From: Flavobacteriaceae bacterium UBA1682
GTDB lineage: Bacteria > Bacteroidota > Bacteroidia > Flavobacteriales > Flavobacteriaceae
NCBI GenBank assembly: GCA_002320285.1
Contig: DCKE01000019.1
Coordinates: 158,609 to 222,608, forward strand
Length of the DNA: 64,000 bases
Direction of reading: 5' to 3'
Positions 35,617 to 44,758 of this stretch are shown here, one piece after another. Position 1 is the first letter of the stretch. Each line of letters begins with the position of its first letter. The notes below the pieces were generated by a model. It saw only the letters and a list, made by a program, of their open reading frames with translations, searched no databases and was not told the origin of the DNA. The position numbers and the translations under genes were made by a program.

Positions 35617-36420
35617 TTACTGAGGCTTTGGTATAAGCTCTACAGTATATTTTTGATGTTCGGTCAAAAAATCAGCTGTAATTAGACTACCGAACTTCGG
35701 TTTATTGACCGTAGCCAAATCAATGTCTACAAAAAACAATTCTTCTTGATTTCCCGCCTTATACAGCGTATTGCCATCCGTATCTACGATTTGACTTTCT
35801 CCGCGGTAAGATTCGAGTACACCCTCGAACAATTCGGCCCCCACTCTATTACAACTGATGATAAAGTATTGATTTTCCAAGGCTCGGATCGGTAAAATAC
35901 GAGGCGTCACCTCTCCGCCAAAACAAGCGGAATGACAGACAATTTCAGCACCTTGTAGTTTTAATTTGGTGCTTATCGGTGGAAACCAACAATCAAAACA
36001 CACCATCATACCAATAGTAGTTTCCCCATATTGAAACACTTCAATAGCATCCCCAGATTCATACAGGCGCTTTTCGTAATCCGGTAAGTGAATTTTCCGT
36101 TGATACCCAATTAATCCCGTGGAATCTACGAGTATGGCTGTATTATAAATTCGTCCGTTGAACCCCTCGGGTATGGTTCCCGTTATACAACCACCACAAT
36201 TCTTAGCTAATTCGGTTAGTATTGCTACGGTTTCGCTATCGGTTAAATTTTCAACCAATGGCAGCAATTCCTCTTTGTCATCAAAGGCATATCCACTGGT
36301 AAATAATTCCGGTAAAACTACTAAATCGAATTTCTGATCTTTTAACTTGGAAGTTATATACGCTAGATTAGCCTTTCTATCTCTTGAAATAACGTCGTAC
36401 TGAAAAAAACCTACTTTCAT
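35617..36420 (-). CDS. Carbon-nitrogen hydrolase (nitrilase superfamily amidase)
   Basis: A 267-residue nitrilase-fold amidohydrolase with the complete triad Glu38 (VVLPELF), Lys108 (GYQRKIHLPDY) and Cys140 (MMVCFDCWFP). It has no signal peptide, so it is cytoplasmic. The architecture fits omega-amidase/Nit2- or YafV-like enzymes that hydrolyse small amides, and the substrate cannot be resolved from sequence. It is monocistronic, with the 334-bp gap upstream holding no other gene. Confidence 0.92.
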   Translation of the reverse strand: MKVGFFQYDVISRDRKANLAYITSKLKDQKFDLVVLPELFTSGYAFDDKEELLPLVENLTDSETVAILTELAKNCGGCITGTIPEGFNGRIYNTAILVDSTGLIGYQRKIHLPDYEKRLYESGDAIEVFQYGETTIGMMVCFDCWFPPISTKLKLQGAEIVCHSACFGGEVTPRILPIRALENQYFIISCNRVGAELFEGVLESYRGESQIVDTDGNTLYKAGNQEELFFVDIDLATVNKPKFGSLITADFLTEHQKYTVELIPKPQ

Positions 36421-36754
36421 AAATTCTCATATTTAAAAACCGTTGATGGTCAATTATACTGCATCTATCGCGCTCACTGTTCAAGGAACCCTTGCCTTGT
36501 CAAACAAAACTACTTCAAAAAAGCTACTAATAAAAACTGATGTTCCTTCTGTATTGCTATTTATTTGAACATCACCTACAGTATACAGTTTGAAACTAAC
36601 CTCATTGCTTCGCGTTTATTGCGTGCCCCATCGTCACAAATTTTAATTGTTTTTTCAAGATAACTCAAGTTCAAGTAACGCTTTTTTTGTTGTGGAGGAA
36701 TCTGCTACATTTAAACTTAACGGTTATATTTGTACGGTTTACTACAAATACCTT
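36421..36754. other. Divergent intergenic region
   Basis: 334 bp between the amidase and the 36755 gene. It contains the -7 box at 36725-36732. Nothing else is recognised. Confidence 0.5.
36725..36732 (+). promoter_or_regulatory. -7 box deciding the start of the 36755 gene
   Basis: TATATTTG matches TAnnTTTG and lies 22 bp before the ATG at 36755. An in-frame ATG at 36647 lies upstream of this promoter, which argues for the later start. Confidence 0.55.
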
Positions 36755-37399
36755 ATGAAATACTTCTACTTTTTGTTTTTCTGCTGTGTGCAAACGCTAA
36801 TTGCTCAAACCTATCATCCTGATAAAATTGACATCAATGGGGTAATTTACGATTATCGGTACCATCATATAGAACAGTATTTTAATTATTATCCCGACAA
36901 AAGACCTGTAGTCAATAAAGATTCTACTATTATAGCGCGAGGATATATAGCAGAGTATGCTTTAATCGAGCAGCAATTGTATTTAAGATCTATTAAAACG
37001 CCTGTTGATGGCGACTATAAACACTTAGTTAGTAATTCTAAAAATATTTTTGCAGATCAGCAGGAAGGTCTAAAAATGCATTGGGTAGATGGACTTTTCG
37101 ACGTCGGTTTGGGCAGTCCTAATTTTACTCGTTCTAAAGACAGCTTAAATCCAGTCTTTGATTCGTACTACATTTTTGAATTAAAACGCGGACTAGTAAA
37201 GTCAACGCAAATTTTTAGTTACAAAGAATATAAAGCCTTTAAAGATTATCAATGGGAGCGGTTTAGGTACAGTGCTGAATACACTAAACTCTATAATAAG
37301 TTATTGCAATCCTCGATGGATCCGATAGACATTGTCGAACACATTTACAACCATATCTTGTTTTACAGCAAACGCAGTTTTCTTAAAAAACCGGCCTAA
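36755..37399 (+). CDS. Secreted protein of unknown function
   Basis: 214 residues from the start chosen here. The N-terminus MKYFYFLFFCCVQTLIAQ is a clear signal peptide, while the longer frame from 36647 would bury it 36 residues in. The mature part contains GYIAEYALIEQQLYLRSI, a pattern I associate with uncharacterised Bacteroidota proteins, and an aromatic-rich C-terminal half (KDYQWERFRYSAEYTKLYNK). No domain is recognised. It is monocistronic, and no terminator is obvious. Confidence 0.65.
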   Translation: MKYFYFLFFCCVQTLIAQTYHPDKIDINGVIYDYRYHHIEQYFNYYPDKRPVVNKDSTIIARGYIAEYALIEQQLYLRSIKTPVDGDYKHLVSNSKNIFADQQEGLKMHWVDGLFDVGLGSPNFTRSKDSLNPVFDSYYIFELKRGLVKSTQIFSYKEYKAFKDYQWERFRYSAEYTKLYNKLLQSSMDPIDIVEHIYNHILFYSKRSFLKKPA

Positions 37400-37947
37400 A
37401 AACCAGCTGTTTTAGTTAAACAGTACTCAACCCAGACTATGCTACCTTGGTATCGTAGACATTGACAGCAAAAGGCCAACCGTCTGGGCTACAGCAAAAT
37501 TTCTAACTCCTAAAAAAACAGCCTTTTAGCGCATTTAACTCGTTTATCAACTTATGCTCTTACCCAAAAGTGAAAGAGCTGTAACGGTAATTTTCCAAAC
37601 TTTCAATTTCCAGGCTTTATTTTAAAAACCGCTAGCAGATCAACTTATTTTATTTTTAAAGCAAAAAAATAAAGATGACCAATAAAGGGATTTAAGCATT
37701 TACAAAATCTACATTTTTAAAGTTTTTAGCGAATTATCTTTAAAAAATTCTCAAATAAACGTCTAGCAATTTCCAAAGCACTGCTAAAAAACACCTGATA
37801 AACTGCCATATTAAGTGACCAAATCAATAAAATGGTGTCTTAGTTGATAGGTGTTTTTGTTTAATAGTCTGCGGTATCATTCTATACCGCGCTTATAACA
37901 AACGCCTCATAGTCTGAGATAATTCGATTTTTAGAAAAATAAAACTT
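37400..37947. other. Intergenic region upstream of the tandem surface genes
   Basis: 548 bp. Arms AAAAACACCT (37786-37795) and AGGTGTTTTT (37849-37858) could form a long-loop terminator. A perfect hairpin GCGGTAT-CATTCT-ATACCGC lies at 37871-37890, 58 bp before the next ATG. No gene and no exact -7 box were found. Confidence 0.45.
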
Positions 37948-38832
37948 ATGAAATCACTGTTGATTAAATGTGTGTTTAACCGAACGTTTTTGTATTATTT
38001 ATTACTAACTCTTTTTTCTATGGTAGCGGCATTTGCTCAAACCGGCATTCATACAAAAACGGTTAATGCCACCTTTGAAATTTCTGGAAACCAAGGAGTT
38101 TCTTTTGAAAACGGCGTAATTATACCCAGTGTAACGGGTTTAGAGTTGGCCAACAACGATGCTTTATACACTGCAGCGCAGGATGGTGTAATGATTTACG
38201 TTACGGAAGCAGTTCCGTATAATTTGGTAACGCCAAAAACCTTGGAAGTTACCCGAAAGGGAAAATACGTTTATCACCATCAACCGCATCAACGATGGAG
38301 ATCTACTGTTGATGGTAAGTCGGTAGTATCCACGCAGAAAATTTTTACGGTTATCAATAGTCAAGCAACCACATTAATGAGCTCCGACATAGAATCCGTT
38401 AAATGGGATGCGAACTTCGAGGGGGTTAATAGTCATTTGCTTCAATTGTCGGGTAGCGGATCAGCCGCTGGAACTGAGATTGTATTGCCTGCGTATAGGA
38501 CTCTTGTCATACACGGGTTAATCTCCATTGCCACAGGTACCGGATCGGAATCGCAAAAAAAGACTCCAACTACACTGAGAAGTGATTTGATCGCAGTAAA
38601 CCCCAGCGCAGACGTACGTTTACACACTTCTACGCCGGGTTATGCTCGTTCGTCCAACTATACCAAAACCTCACAGGGAGGACCTTCCCCTGCTCTTATG
38701 ATCGTCTATACTGGATCAGGTGGACTGACTATAAAGACCGATGTTACTAGAGAAACCGGAGTTCGCACTAATATAGCAGGAAAGACCAGTGTCGGTACTA
38801 TTGGCAGTTATTTGATCATTGAAGAAATATAA
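37948..38832 (+). CDS. Secreted surface protein with GI-head motif, tandem paralogue 1
   Basis: 294 residues with a signal peptide (about 1-31, ending AAFAQ). The mature start TGIHTKTVNATFEI is a variant of the GIGT-P-L-I head typical of flavobacterial fibre-like proteins. It is followed by IIPSVTGLELANNDALYTAAQDGVMIYVT. The C-terminal half (about 170-294) is beta-rich (IVLPAYRTLVIHGLISI ... YLIIEEI) and could be a C1q/TNF-like jelly roll (inference from strand pattern). It is the first of three tandem paralogues with 120-bp and 21-bp gaps, probably one operon. No T9SS domain or lipobox is present. Confidence 0.78.
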   Translation: MKSLLIKCVFNRTFLYYLLLTLFSMVAAFAQTGIHTKTVNATFEISGNQGVSFENGVIIPSVTGLELANNDALYTAAQDGVMIYVTEAVPYNLVTPKTLEVTRKGKYVYHHQPHQRWRSTVDGKSVVSTQKIFTVINSQATTLMSSDIESVKWDANFEGVNSHLLQLSGSGSAAGTEIVLPAYRTLVIHGLISIATGTGSESQKKTPTTLRSDLIAVNPSADVRLHTSTPGYARSSNYTKTSQGGPSPALMIVYTGSGGLTIKTDVTRETGVRTNIAGKTSVGTIGSYLIIEEI

Positions 38833-38952
38833 TCCGAGCTATGACAGGATTGCTCCTATCGATTGGCAAAATTGCCTCAGTAGTCAGTTGCTACAAAAAA
38901 CGACAAGGACAACACCCTATCCCAATACCAAAATATAAACCAAGCTACAGTT

Positions 38953-39786
38953 ATGAGAAATTTACTTATTTGCCTGTATTTATTAATTGCCCACAACATT
39001 AAGGCACAAACTGGAATTAACGAACAAGCTCCCAAAGCATCCCTGCACATCAATAAGCAAAATACGACAGATGAAATCGTAGGTATGTTGTTTCCCAAAT
39101 TAGCGGCAAGTCAGTTGCCTACGACTGTAAATCCCGACTACGATGGTGTTATGGTCTATGTAAATGACATTGATATCAATCCCAGCGGTGTTTTAAGAGA
39201 GGTTAGTCGAAGGGGATATTACTATTTTGACACCTCCAAGCAAGCCTGGTCCTCAATTGGAAAAAGATATACCAATATAATTGAAGAGGATAAATTAATT
39301 TTTGCCTATGTATACCGCCAAGGTTTCTTTAATTTGACAGCCAACTCAGGCGGTAGTATCTTCTCAAATAATTACCTGACTTGGAGCGGTATTGAGGGAA
39401 CCCCACAGGCGAGTAGTCTCCGATTGAGCACCGATCAAACTACTGTATTTTTTCCAAAGGGACATTTGTTTCGGGTTACTGCGATGATCAGTATCGTCAA
39501 TGCCTCAAAACCCGGAAATATCACTTCTAAATTTGAAACCAATGCCAGCTCAGCATCTAGTTTACTGTTGTCTACTTTAGGATATATTGAGACGATCAAT
39601 GAGCCGTATTCCGGGGGCGGTGTTGCGTATGCGATGGCAGTAGTCGATACACACAACCAAGAAGTGGGACTGCGCCTAAACACAAAATTCAGTATGAGTT
39701 CGAAAGGTACTGCCACGGCCTCTATAGGAGGTTCGGAGTCCGATGATCAGTATCACTATTCCCATTTAATCATTGAAGAATTATAA
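38953..39786 (+). CDS. Secreted surface protein, tandem paralogue 2
   Basis: 277 residues with a signal peptide (1-18, ending HNIKAQ) and head TGINEQAPKASLHI. Next comes the family segment MLFPKLAASQLPTTVNPDYD and a short variable region. A C-terminal beta-rich domain closes with HYSHLIIEEL, matching the IEEI/IQEL endings of its neighbours. Overall identity to the flanking copies is low, so the duplication is old or the domain diverges fast. It lacks cysteines for cross-linking and lacks a sorting domain. A self-assembling surface role is an inference. Confidence 0.75.
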   Translation: MRNLLICLYLLIAHNIKAQTGINEQAPKASLHINKQNTTDEIVGMLFPKLAASQLPTTVNPDYDGVMVYVNDIDINPSGVLREVSRRGYYYFDTSKQAWSSIGKRYTNIIEEDKLIFAYVYRQGFFNLTANSGGSIFSNNYLTWSGIEGTPQASSLRLSTDQTTVFFPKGHLFRVTAMISIVNASKPGNITSKFETNASSASSLLLSTLGYIETINEPYSGGGVAYAMAVVDTHNQEVGLRLNTKFSMSSKGTATASIGGSESDDQYHYSHLIIEEL

Positions 39787-39807
39787 CAACTACAAGCCTT
39801 TAAAACC

Positions 39808-40629
39808 ATGAAAAATCGTTATTTACTATTTGCCTTAAGCGCACTATCTACTGCTGTTTATGCCCAAAACACAGGTATAAACACACAAAACCCCAAGGCA
39901 CTTTTAGAAATTCAAAATAATTTAGATCCAACCATTCCCAATGGCTTAATCGCGCCAAAGATTTCTGGTGTAGAACTGCGTTCAAAAGATCCGCTATACG
40001 GAACGGAACAAGATGGAATCATGGTTCATGTCATCCATCCCTTAGCTGAACCAAACAAAGGAAAAACAGAAGGAATTACCGAGCCCGGTTATTATTATTA
40101 CGGCGCAGTAGAACAGAAATGGTTCAAACTCGATAATTATATCGATAGGGGAAATAAAAAAACCATTGTTCAGATTACCAGAGCCGCTAGTCAACAAATG
40201 ACCAGCATTCATGGAACCGACGTCAAATGGGTAAACATCGTACAGGGAGATGATGTAGACGAAGAGGATGTGACCCTCGAAGGAGCTGACAAGACCATTA
40301 TTGCATTAGCAGCGGGAAAGTCGTATAAAATAATCGGCGCCATTTCCGTCGGCTTGGCTTCGTTGCCCGGTATGCTCAAATCGCAATTTGTATTGGCAGA
40401 ACCCATCAGCGGTACCGCAAAAATATACTTTTCCACACCGGGAACTGTAGAATCTAGTAAGCTAAACACGCCTAAGGGTGCTGGGGTTTATCCGGTTTGT
40501 TATGTTTATACCGGTGATTTGGGTTTGAAATTAAAACTGGTAGCCAGATCTAATATCAGTGGTGTCACTGTCGGTCTGGGTCCCATCGGAGTTGATGAAG
40601 GTACCTTTTTGACCATTCAGGAACTATAG
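39808..40629 (+). CDS. Secreted surface protein, tandem paralogue 3
   Basis: 273 residues with a signal peptide (1-19, ending VYAQ) and head TGINTQNPKALLEI, the clearest version of the family motif in the operon. GLIAPKISGVELRSKDPLYG parallels IIPSVTGLELANNDALYT in paralogue 1, so these two are closest. The C-terminal domain contains ALAAGKSYKIIGAISVGLAS and ends FLTIQEL. It starts 21 bp after paralogue 2, so co-transcription is likely. The gap to the convergent AraC gene is 146 bp without an evident terminator. Confidence 0.76.
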   Translation: MKNRYLLFALSALSTAVYAQNTGINTQNPKALLEIQNNLDPTIPNGLIAPKISGVELRSKDPLYGTEQDGIMVHVIHPLAEPNKGKTEGITEPGYYYYGAVEQKWFKLDNYIDRGNKKTIVQITRAASQQMTSIHGTDVKWVNIVQGDDVDEEDVTLEGADKTIIALAAGKSYKIIGAISVGLASLPGMLKSQFVLAEPISGTAKIYFSTPGTVESSKLNTPKGAGVYPVCYVYTGDLGLKLKLVARSNISGVTVGLGPIGVDEGTFLTIQEL

Positions 40630-40775
40630 GATTATACGCTTAACCGCTTTTTAATACCAGTACCAATTTGGTTTCTAAATTTTCAACCACTTACTACGCC
40701 AAACTCAGCAACCGCTAGTTTGACCTGTATTGTAATTCCAACTTTTTTATCAATAGATAGGCTTGACGATAAATA

Positions 40776-41414
40776 TTAAGTTTGTTTTCTAATGAACTCA
40801 GCTGGGGTACAGCCTGTCACATCTTTAAAACTCTTAAAAAAAGAAGTTTTAGAATTAAAGGAGCTTTCAGTAAATAATTGATTGATTGTTAATCTTTCTT
40901 GGCTTTTAATATTATAATTTTTAATAAATTCTAGAATATGAATGATTCTAAGTTTATTGATATACTCTCTAAAATTCATATTGTGAACACTTCTAAAATA
41001 TTGGGCAAGATAATAACGGGATACTTTAGATCGCCGAGCCAAATCAAACATTTTAAAGTCTGGATCTAAAAACGCTTTCTTCTGTATCATAATCGCCGTT
41101 ACTTTTAAGTCTATTTTTTGAATTACTACATCACTCAACAGGACTTTTTCATACTTGAGTTCGGTCGGATTTAATTGAATATGATCTGGACTTTCAGGGG
41201 AAGCACTTTTAGGAGCGAGTTGCCCTATATCTATTTTGTCTGCACATGGGGCTAAAAAATTTTCAACAACTTTTAAGTGATGATTATTCCGTCCCATATT
41301 TAAATAAGTTCCCTTAATGATATCATATTTGCAACTGCTTAAGTAAATGTGAAATATCATTAAAACCAACAGACAAAAATAAACAATAGGTAATTCCATA
41401 GTATGTTCAAGCAA
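40776..41414 (-). CDS. Membrane-anchored AraC-family regulator
   Basis: A 212-residue protein with one N-terminal transmembrane helix (about 8-26, IVYFCLLVLMIFHIYLSS), a variable linker and a C-terminal AraC/XylS DNA-binding domain with both helix-turn-helix units (MFDLARRSKVSRYYLAQYF at about 121-139, and INQLFTESSFNSKTSFFKSF near 175-194). The second unit matches the family signature SSFNSKTSFFKSFKDVTGCTPAEF. It is divergent from the decayed gene at 41568. The target is unknown. Confidence 0.85.
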   Translation of the reverse strand: MLEHTMELPIVYFCLLVLMIFHIYLSSCKYDIIKGTYLNMGRNNHHLKVVENFLAPCADKIDIGQLAPKSASPESPDHIQLNPTELKYEKVLLSDVVIQKIDLKVTAIMIQKKAFLDPDFKMFDLARRSKVSRYYLAQYFRSVHNMNFREYINKLRIIHILEFIKNYNIKSQERLTINQLFTESSFNSKTSFFKSFKDVTGCTPAEFIRKQT

Positions 41415-41539
41415 TTGATTCGCCTACGCCATTTTATTTTGCTCGGATAAAATTGAATTCTATTTAAGCGTGTTAATTAAAAATCGGCAGCTTTTTATAC
41501 ATAAAACATATCGCAATATTAATTTTAAAATGAAATTTT

Positions 41540-41547
41540 TATATTTG
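41540..41547 (+). promoter_or_regulatory. -7 box of the decayed membrane-protein gene
   Basis: TATATTTG matches TAnnTTTG, 20 bp before the ATG at 41568. The equivalent box TACATTTG occurs at the same distance before the second gene copy at the right edge. Confidence 0.6.
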
Positions 41548-41567
41548 AGCATAATTTGTAATACAAA

Positions 41568-42490
41568 ATGGATAAAAAATTAAAACGATTCTTAATTAAG
41601 ACCATCGGTCTCTTATTGCTGATTCATTTGGGGTATTTTGCCTACGGATTTTTTACGTTTAAAGGCCTAGCTCACATCAATATATTCACGGAATTTTACC
41701 GCTTTAAGTTTTATGACGATGTGTCCATTTCCCATTTTTTTATCACGGGTTTATTTTTACTGATCTTTTTGATTTTCTTGTTAAAAAATCACACTAAACA
41801 ACCCTATAGCTAGACTAGCTTACTTCAAATTGGCGGTGTACTGTTGCTCATTTCCTTTTTGAGTTTTTCGTTCTTCGTCAGTTATAGTTTCGGTATGAAT
41901 GCCCAACTAAAGTCCGAATTATCAGAGTCCGAATTCAATAAAGACAAAAGCCTGTTAAATGTCTTACATCCTTTTCTATATCCTTCATCGGCTTATTCGT
42001 CTCAGGAATTGTTTAATCCGGTCCATATACTCTATCCCAAACCCTATCCGATAATCGAGGTAGTAGATAGTACGCTGCTTGTTGGACAATACTATCAATT
42101 ATCCTATAAGTATTACAGTATAGATACATTGAAAATGCTGACTGCAGACTTAAATCAAGCCTCAACGCTTGCGACTAGTGTATTAGGTCAGCTCGGTTTC
42201 GATCAAAAAGAACTCTTGAGTCGAATAATCACAAAGAATACAGTAAATGACAGCACAGAAATCATCTATAAAGGCAGCGAGGTCAATCCGAGATACGATA
42301 CGTATAATTGTGTTGGTCGAAAGCAGATTACTATGTAGTCCTGATAAAAAGTTTCGCTGTCAACAAACAAGCCATATAAATTGCTGTATCGATATAAACT
42401 GGATTCCCTGCTATCGCAGTTTCAAAAATCGGATCGTCTATTCGGCAAATAACAAATCTTTTAAAAAGCTTCTATGCCGTTTTAAGTCTA
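41568..42490 (+). pseudogene. Decayed membrane-protein gene (amber stop plus frameshifts)
   Basis: The frame opens MDKKLKRFLIKTIGLLLLI with transmembrane helices (about 11-29 and 56-72) and hits TAG at 41811. The same frame continues without a stop for 175 more codons (TSLLQIGGVLLLISFLSFSF, a third helix, then an extracytoplasmic domain) to a TAG at 42336. Protein-like sequence then resumes in other frames: KADYYVVLIKSFAVNKQ (about 42318-42370), KPYKLLYRYKLDSLLSQF (about 42369-42452) and NKSFKKLLCRFK (to about 42490). This implies one nonsense and two or three frameshift mutations. The start of an apparently equivalent gene lies at 63982. Family unknown. Confidence 0.75.
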
Positions 42491-42523
42491 ACCCGTCAAG
42501 GAATATGTATATAAACATATGGG

Positions 42524-43495
42524 TTAAAACTGACTTTGATATTCTTTTGGATAAAGTCCAAATTCTTTTTTAAAACACTTAGCGAAATATGATACGCTGT
42601 AGTACTTCAATTTATCTGATATCTCATTTATTGTAAACTCGCTGGATTCTAATAGTTCCTTGGCGCGATGAAGTTTTTTAGTTGCAAAAAAAACTCCCGG
42701 GCTTAAACCGGTCATTTTAGTGAATAGTCCCTTATATTTTGTAGCGGACATCGAAACCTCGCTGGCTAAAAATTGGATACCAGGAAAGTTCTCTTCGACC
42801 ATTTCAACCATCATGAGTTTTGTAGTGATGATGTTTTTATCGTCGGAATTAATCTCTCTATGAAAACGATGCTTTTTCAAGGTTAGTTCTTCGAGATAAT
42901 TACTGATTAACTCATAAATAAGCCCTTTAAAAAACAAATCGTACAAGGGATTGTCGTAATCTATTTTCTTAAAGTTGTCAATTAGATTCCAACTATTACT
43001 ACTCATTCGATCCCAATGAATGTTCAGATTTTCGGGATCATCAAACAAGGATTCCACATCTGAGTCGAGCGGTAATACCGTTTTGAAGTATTTTTTTAAA
43101 AGCGGTTTTTCAAAGAAAATACCGATGCAATAAACCCTTGTATCTTTTTTTATTTGGTATTCAGTTGAAAGTCCCAGATCGATAATCGATAAGTTATAAT
43201 TTAAAAGACCCACCGAATTGTACCTGTTATTTAATAGAAATCCCACGTCTTGGTCTGTCATATAAAAATACAAACCCACTCTTTTGTCCGTGTCCCTTTT
43301 GTATTCGAAGGAGGCATCTTGTTTATAAATAGTGTCTACCAGTCCCGCTGAAATTCCGGTTTCTATATCCGAAATAAAATGGGTGCCGACATAGTAATCG
43401 TTATCCTCTATAATGAAACCTGCATTGATTCTGCCGTCTGTAGTATCCGTAATTTCATTCTTGGAATTATTATATACTTGAGAAATTATTTTCAT
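42524..43495 (-). CDS. AraC-family regulator with N-terminal sensor-like domain
   Basis: A 323-residue soluble regulator. Residues 1-215 form a variable sensor region with the segment LIDNFKKIDYDNPLYDLFFK, which is shared with the neighbouring copies. The C-terminal AraC domain is complete: first HTH IQFLASEVSMSATKYKGLF (about 243-261), and second HTH INEISDKLKYYSVSYFAKCF with FKKEFGLYPKEYQ at the end. It is one of three related regulators in tandem (42524, 43597 and the HTH-less 44759). No adjacent enzyme suggests a substrate. Confidence 0.88.
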   Translation of the reverse strand: MKIISQVYNNSKNEITDTTDGRINAGFIIEDNDYYVGTHFISDIETGISAGLVDTIYKQDASFEYKRDTDKRVGLYFYMTDQDVGFLLNNRYNSVGLLNYNLSIIDLGLSTEYQIKKDTRVYCIGIFFEKPLLKKYFKTVLPLDSDVESLFDDPENLNIHWDRMSSNSWNLIDNFKKIDYDNPLYDLFFKGLIYELISNYLEELTLKKHRFHREINSDDKNIITTKLMMVEMVEENFPGIQFLASEVSMSATKYKGLFTKMTGLSPGVFFATKKLHRAKELLESSEFTINEISDKLKYYSVSYFAKCFKKEFGLYPKEYQSQF

Positions 43496-43596
43496 TTGGA
43501 ATTATTTTACATAATTATTAAACTTTCGGGCATTTTACGGCCACTGTAAAAAACTTCGCAATCAAACTTCCGCTTTCTTTAAGATTTTGCAACGGT

Positions 43597-44607
43597 TCAC
43601 TTATTAACTAAGTTCGAGCGACGCAAACTTTCGAAGGGATTTACCTTAAATTGATTTTTATAAATTTGAGAAAAATAGGCTACTTTGTTATATCCTAATT
43701 CAAAAGCCACATCGCCCACCCAATTAAAATCTCCTGATTCTAACATCTTTTTGCCTAATAGTAACTTTTGTTGTCTAAAATAAAGCAGTGGTGTGGTTCC
43801 CATGATACTCCTGTAGAGCACTCTATATTTAGTTTGCGACATATTGGCAATTTTAACCAATTCTGCAATACCAGGAAAAGGTAAGGTAAGCCTGCTGCAT
43901 AAATACTCGTTACTCCTCACAATTGCTTCTCTGTCCCTATCGTAAATAATTCCTTCACCTAAAGTGTTGCAGCGCTGTTTTTCACTAAATAAACCGAGTA
44001 AATTATACACCACACCTTTAAGTAGGAAATTATAGTTCAGGCTACTTAACTCGTGCTTGCTTAGATTATTTAAGATGACTTTACTTCTACTATCCATCGC
44101 TTTTGAAAAGAACCTTTGAATTTGAAAGTCCTGATGGATGTGATTAGTTAGTGCTTTCTCATTAAAATATCGATCTAAATAATCCTTTTTAATTAAAATT
44201 CTGACCGAAAAACCCCTACATCCTTTTTTAACAAAATAGGCACTACTGGTTTTATTATCCAAAATTGTAACATTGGATTTGATGCCATTGTCCGCATTTA
44301 TTCTATTATCAGAGATATGGTATTCATTACTTTGTAAATCAAAACAAAGTATCCAAAAATCATCGTGATCCAAGTTTGGAGATCTTGAAAAACAAGTATT
44401 CTGATTTAACACTGCGTCAAAAACCAATACAGATACTTCGGGAGTTACTTCAAAAAATTTACTGCCACCAATTCCAATTTTACGTGGAAACCACAAAACC
44501 TGATCTGCCATGATTTTCTTACCTACAGCGGTGGCGATCTTTTCGTACCAATTGGAATTGAGCGAAAATTGATAATCTAAGTTTAGTTCTGTCTGTTGAG
44601 TCATCAT
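43597..44607 (-). CDS. AraC-family regulator with N-terminal sensor-like domain (paralogue)
   Basis: A 336-residue paralogue of the previous gene. The N-terminal sensor-like region contains ILNNLSKHELSSLNYNFLLK, which aligns with LIDNFKKIDYDNPLYDLFFK. The C-terminal AraC domain has HTH 1 IAELVKIANMSQTKYRVLYR and HTH 2 WVGDVAFELGYNKVAYFSQI, followed by YKNQFKVNPFESLR. The gap to the next regulator is 101 bp. It is a soluble one-component regulator of unknown ligand. Confidence 0.88.
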   Translation of the reverse strand: MMTQQTELNLDYQFSLNSNWYEKIATAVGKKIMADQVLWFPRKIGIGGSKFFEVTPEVSVLVFDAVLNQNTCFSRSPNLDHDDFWILCFDLQSNEYHISDNRINADNGIKSNVTILDNKTSSAYFVKKGCRGFSVRILIKKDYLDRYFNEKALTNHIHQDFQIQRFFSKAMDSRSKVILNNLSKHELSSLNYNFLLKGVVYNLLGLFSEKQRCNTLGEGIIYDRDREAIVRSNEYLCSRLTLPFPGIAELVKIANMSQTKYRVLYRSIMGTTPLLYFRQQKLLLGKKMLESGDFNWVGDVAFELGYNKVAYFSQIYKNQFKVNPFESLRRSNLVNK

Positions 44608-44758
44608 ACTTTCTGGAATTAAATTATTTTGATAATAAAACTACTCGGACGGTCCATGGCGCTTTGTAATGAAAAAAAATTTTGCAAACACCATGTATCA
44701 ATCTCGGTTAAAAACAACGAAGATGCTGTCGCAACGATTAATCTTTTAAACAACTGTA

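Noticed and set aside
37846..37869. GATAGGTGTTTTTGTTTAATAG resembles the reverse complement of the 33-bp surface-gene element
   Set aside because: Only about two thirds of positions match in AT-rich DNA, and there is no -7 box at the 26-nt distance seen in the other copies.
42247..42573. 108-codon plus-strand frame overlapping the end of an AraC gene
   Set aside because: It is one reading frame of the decayed 41568 gene followed by the antisense of the AraC gene, not a separate gene.
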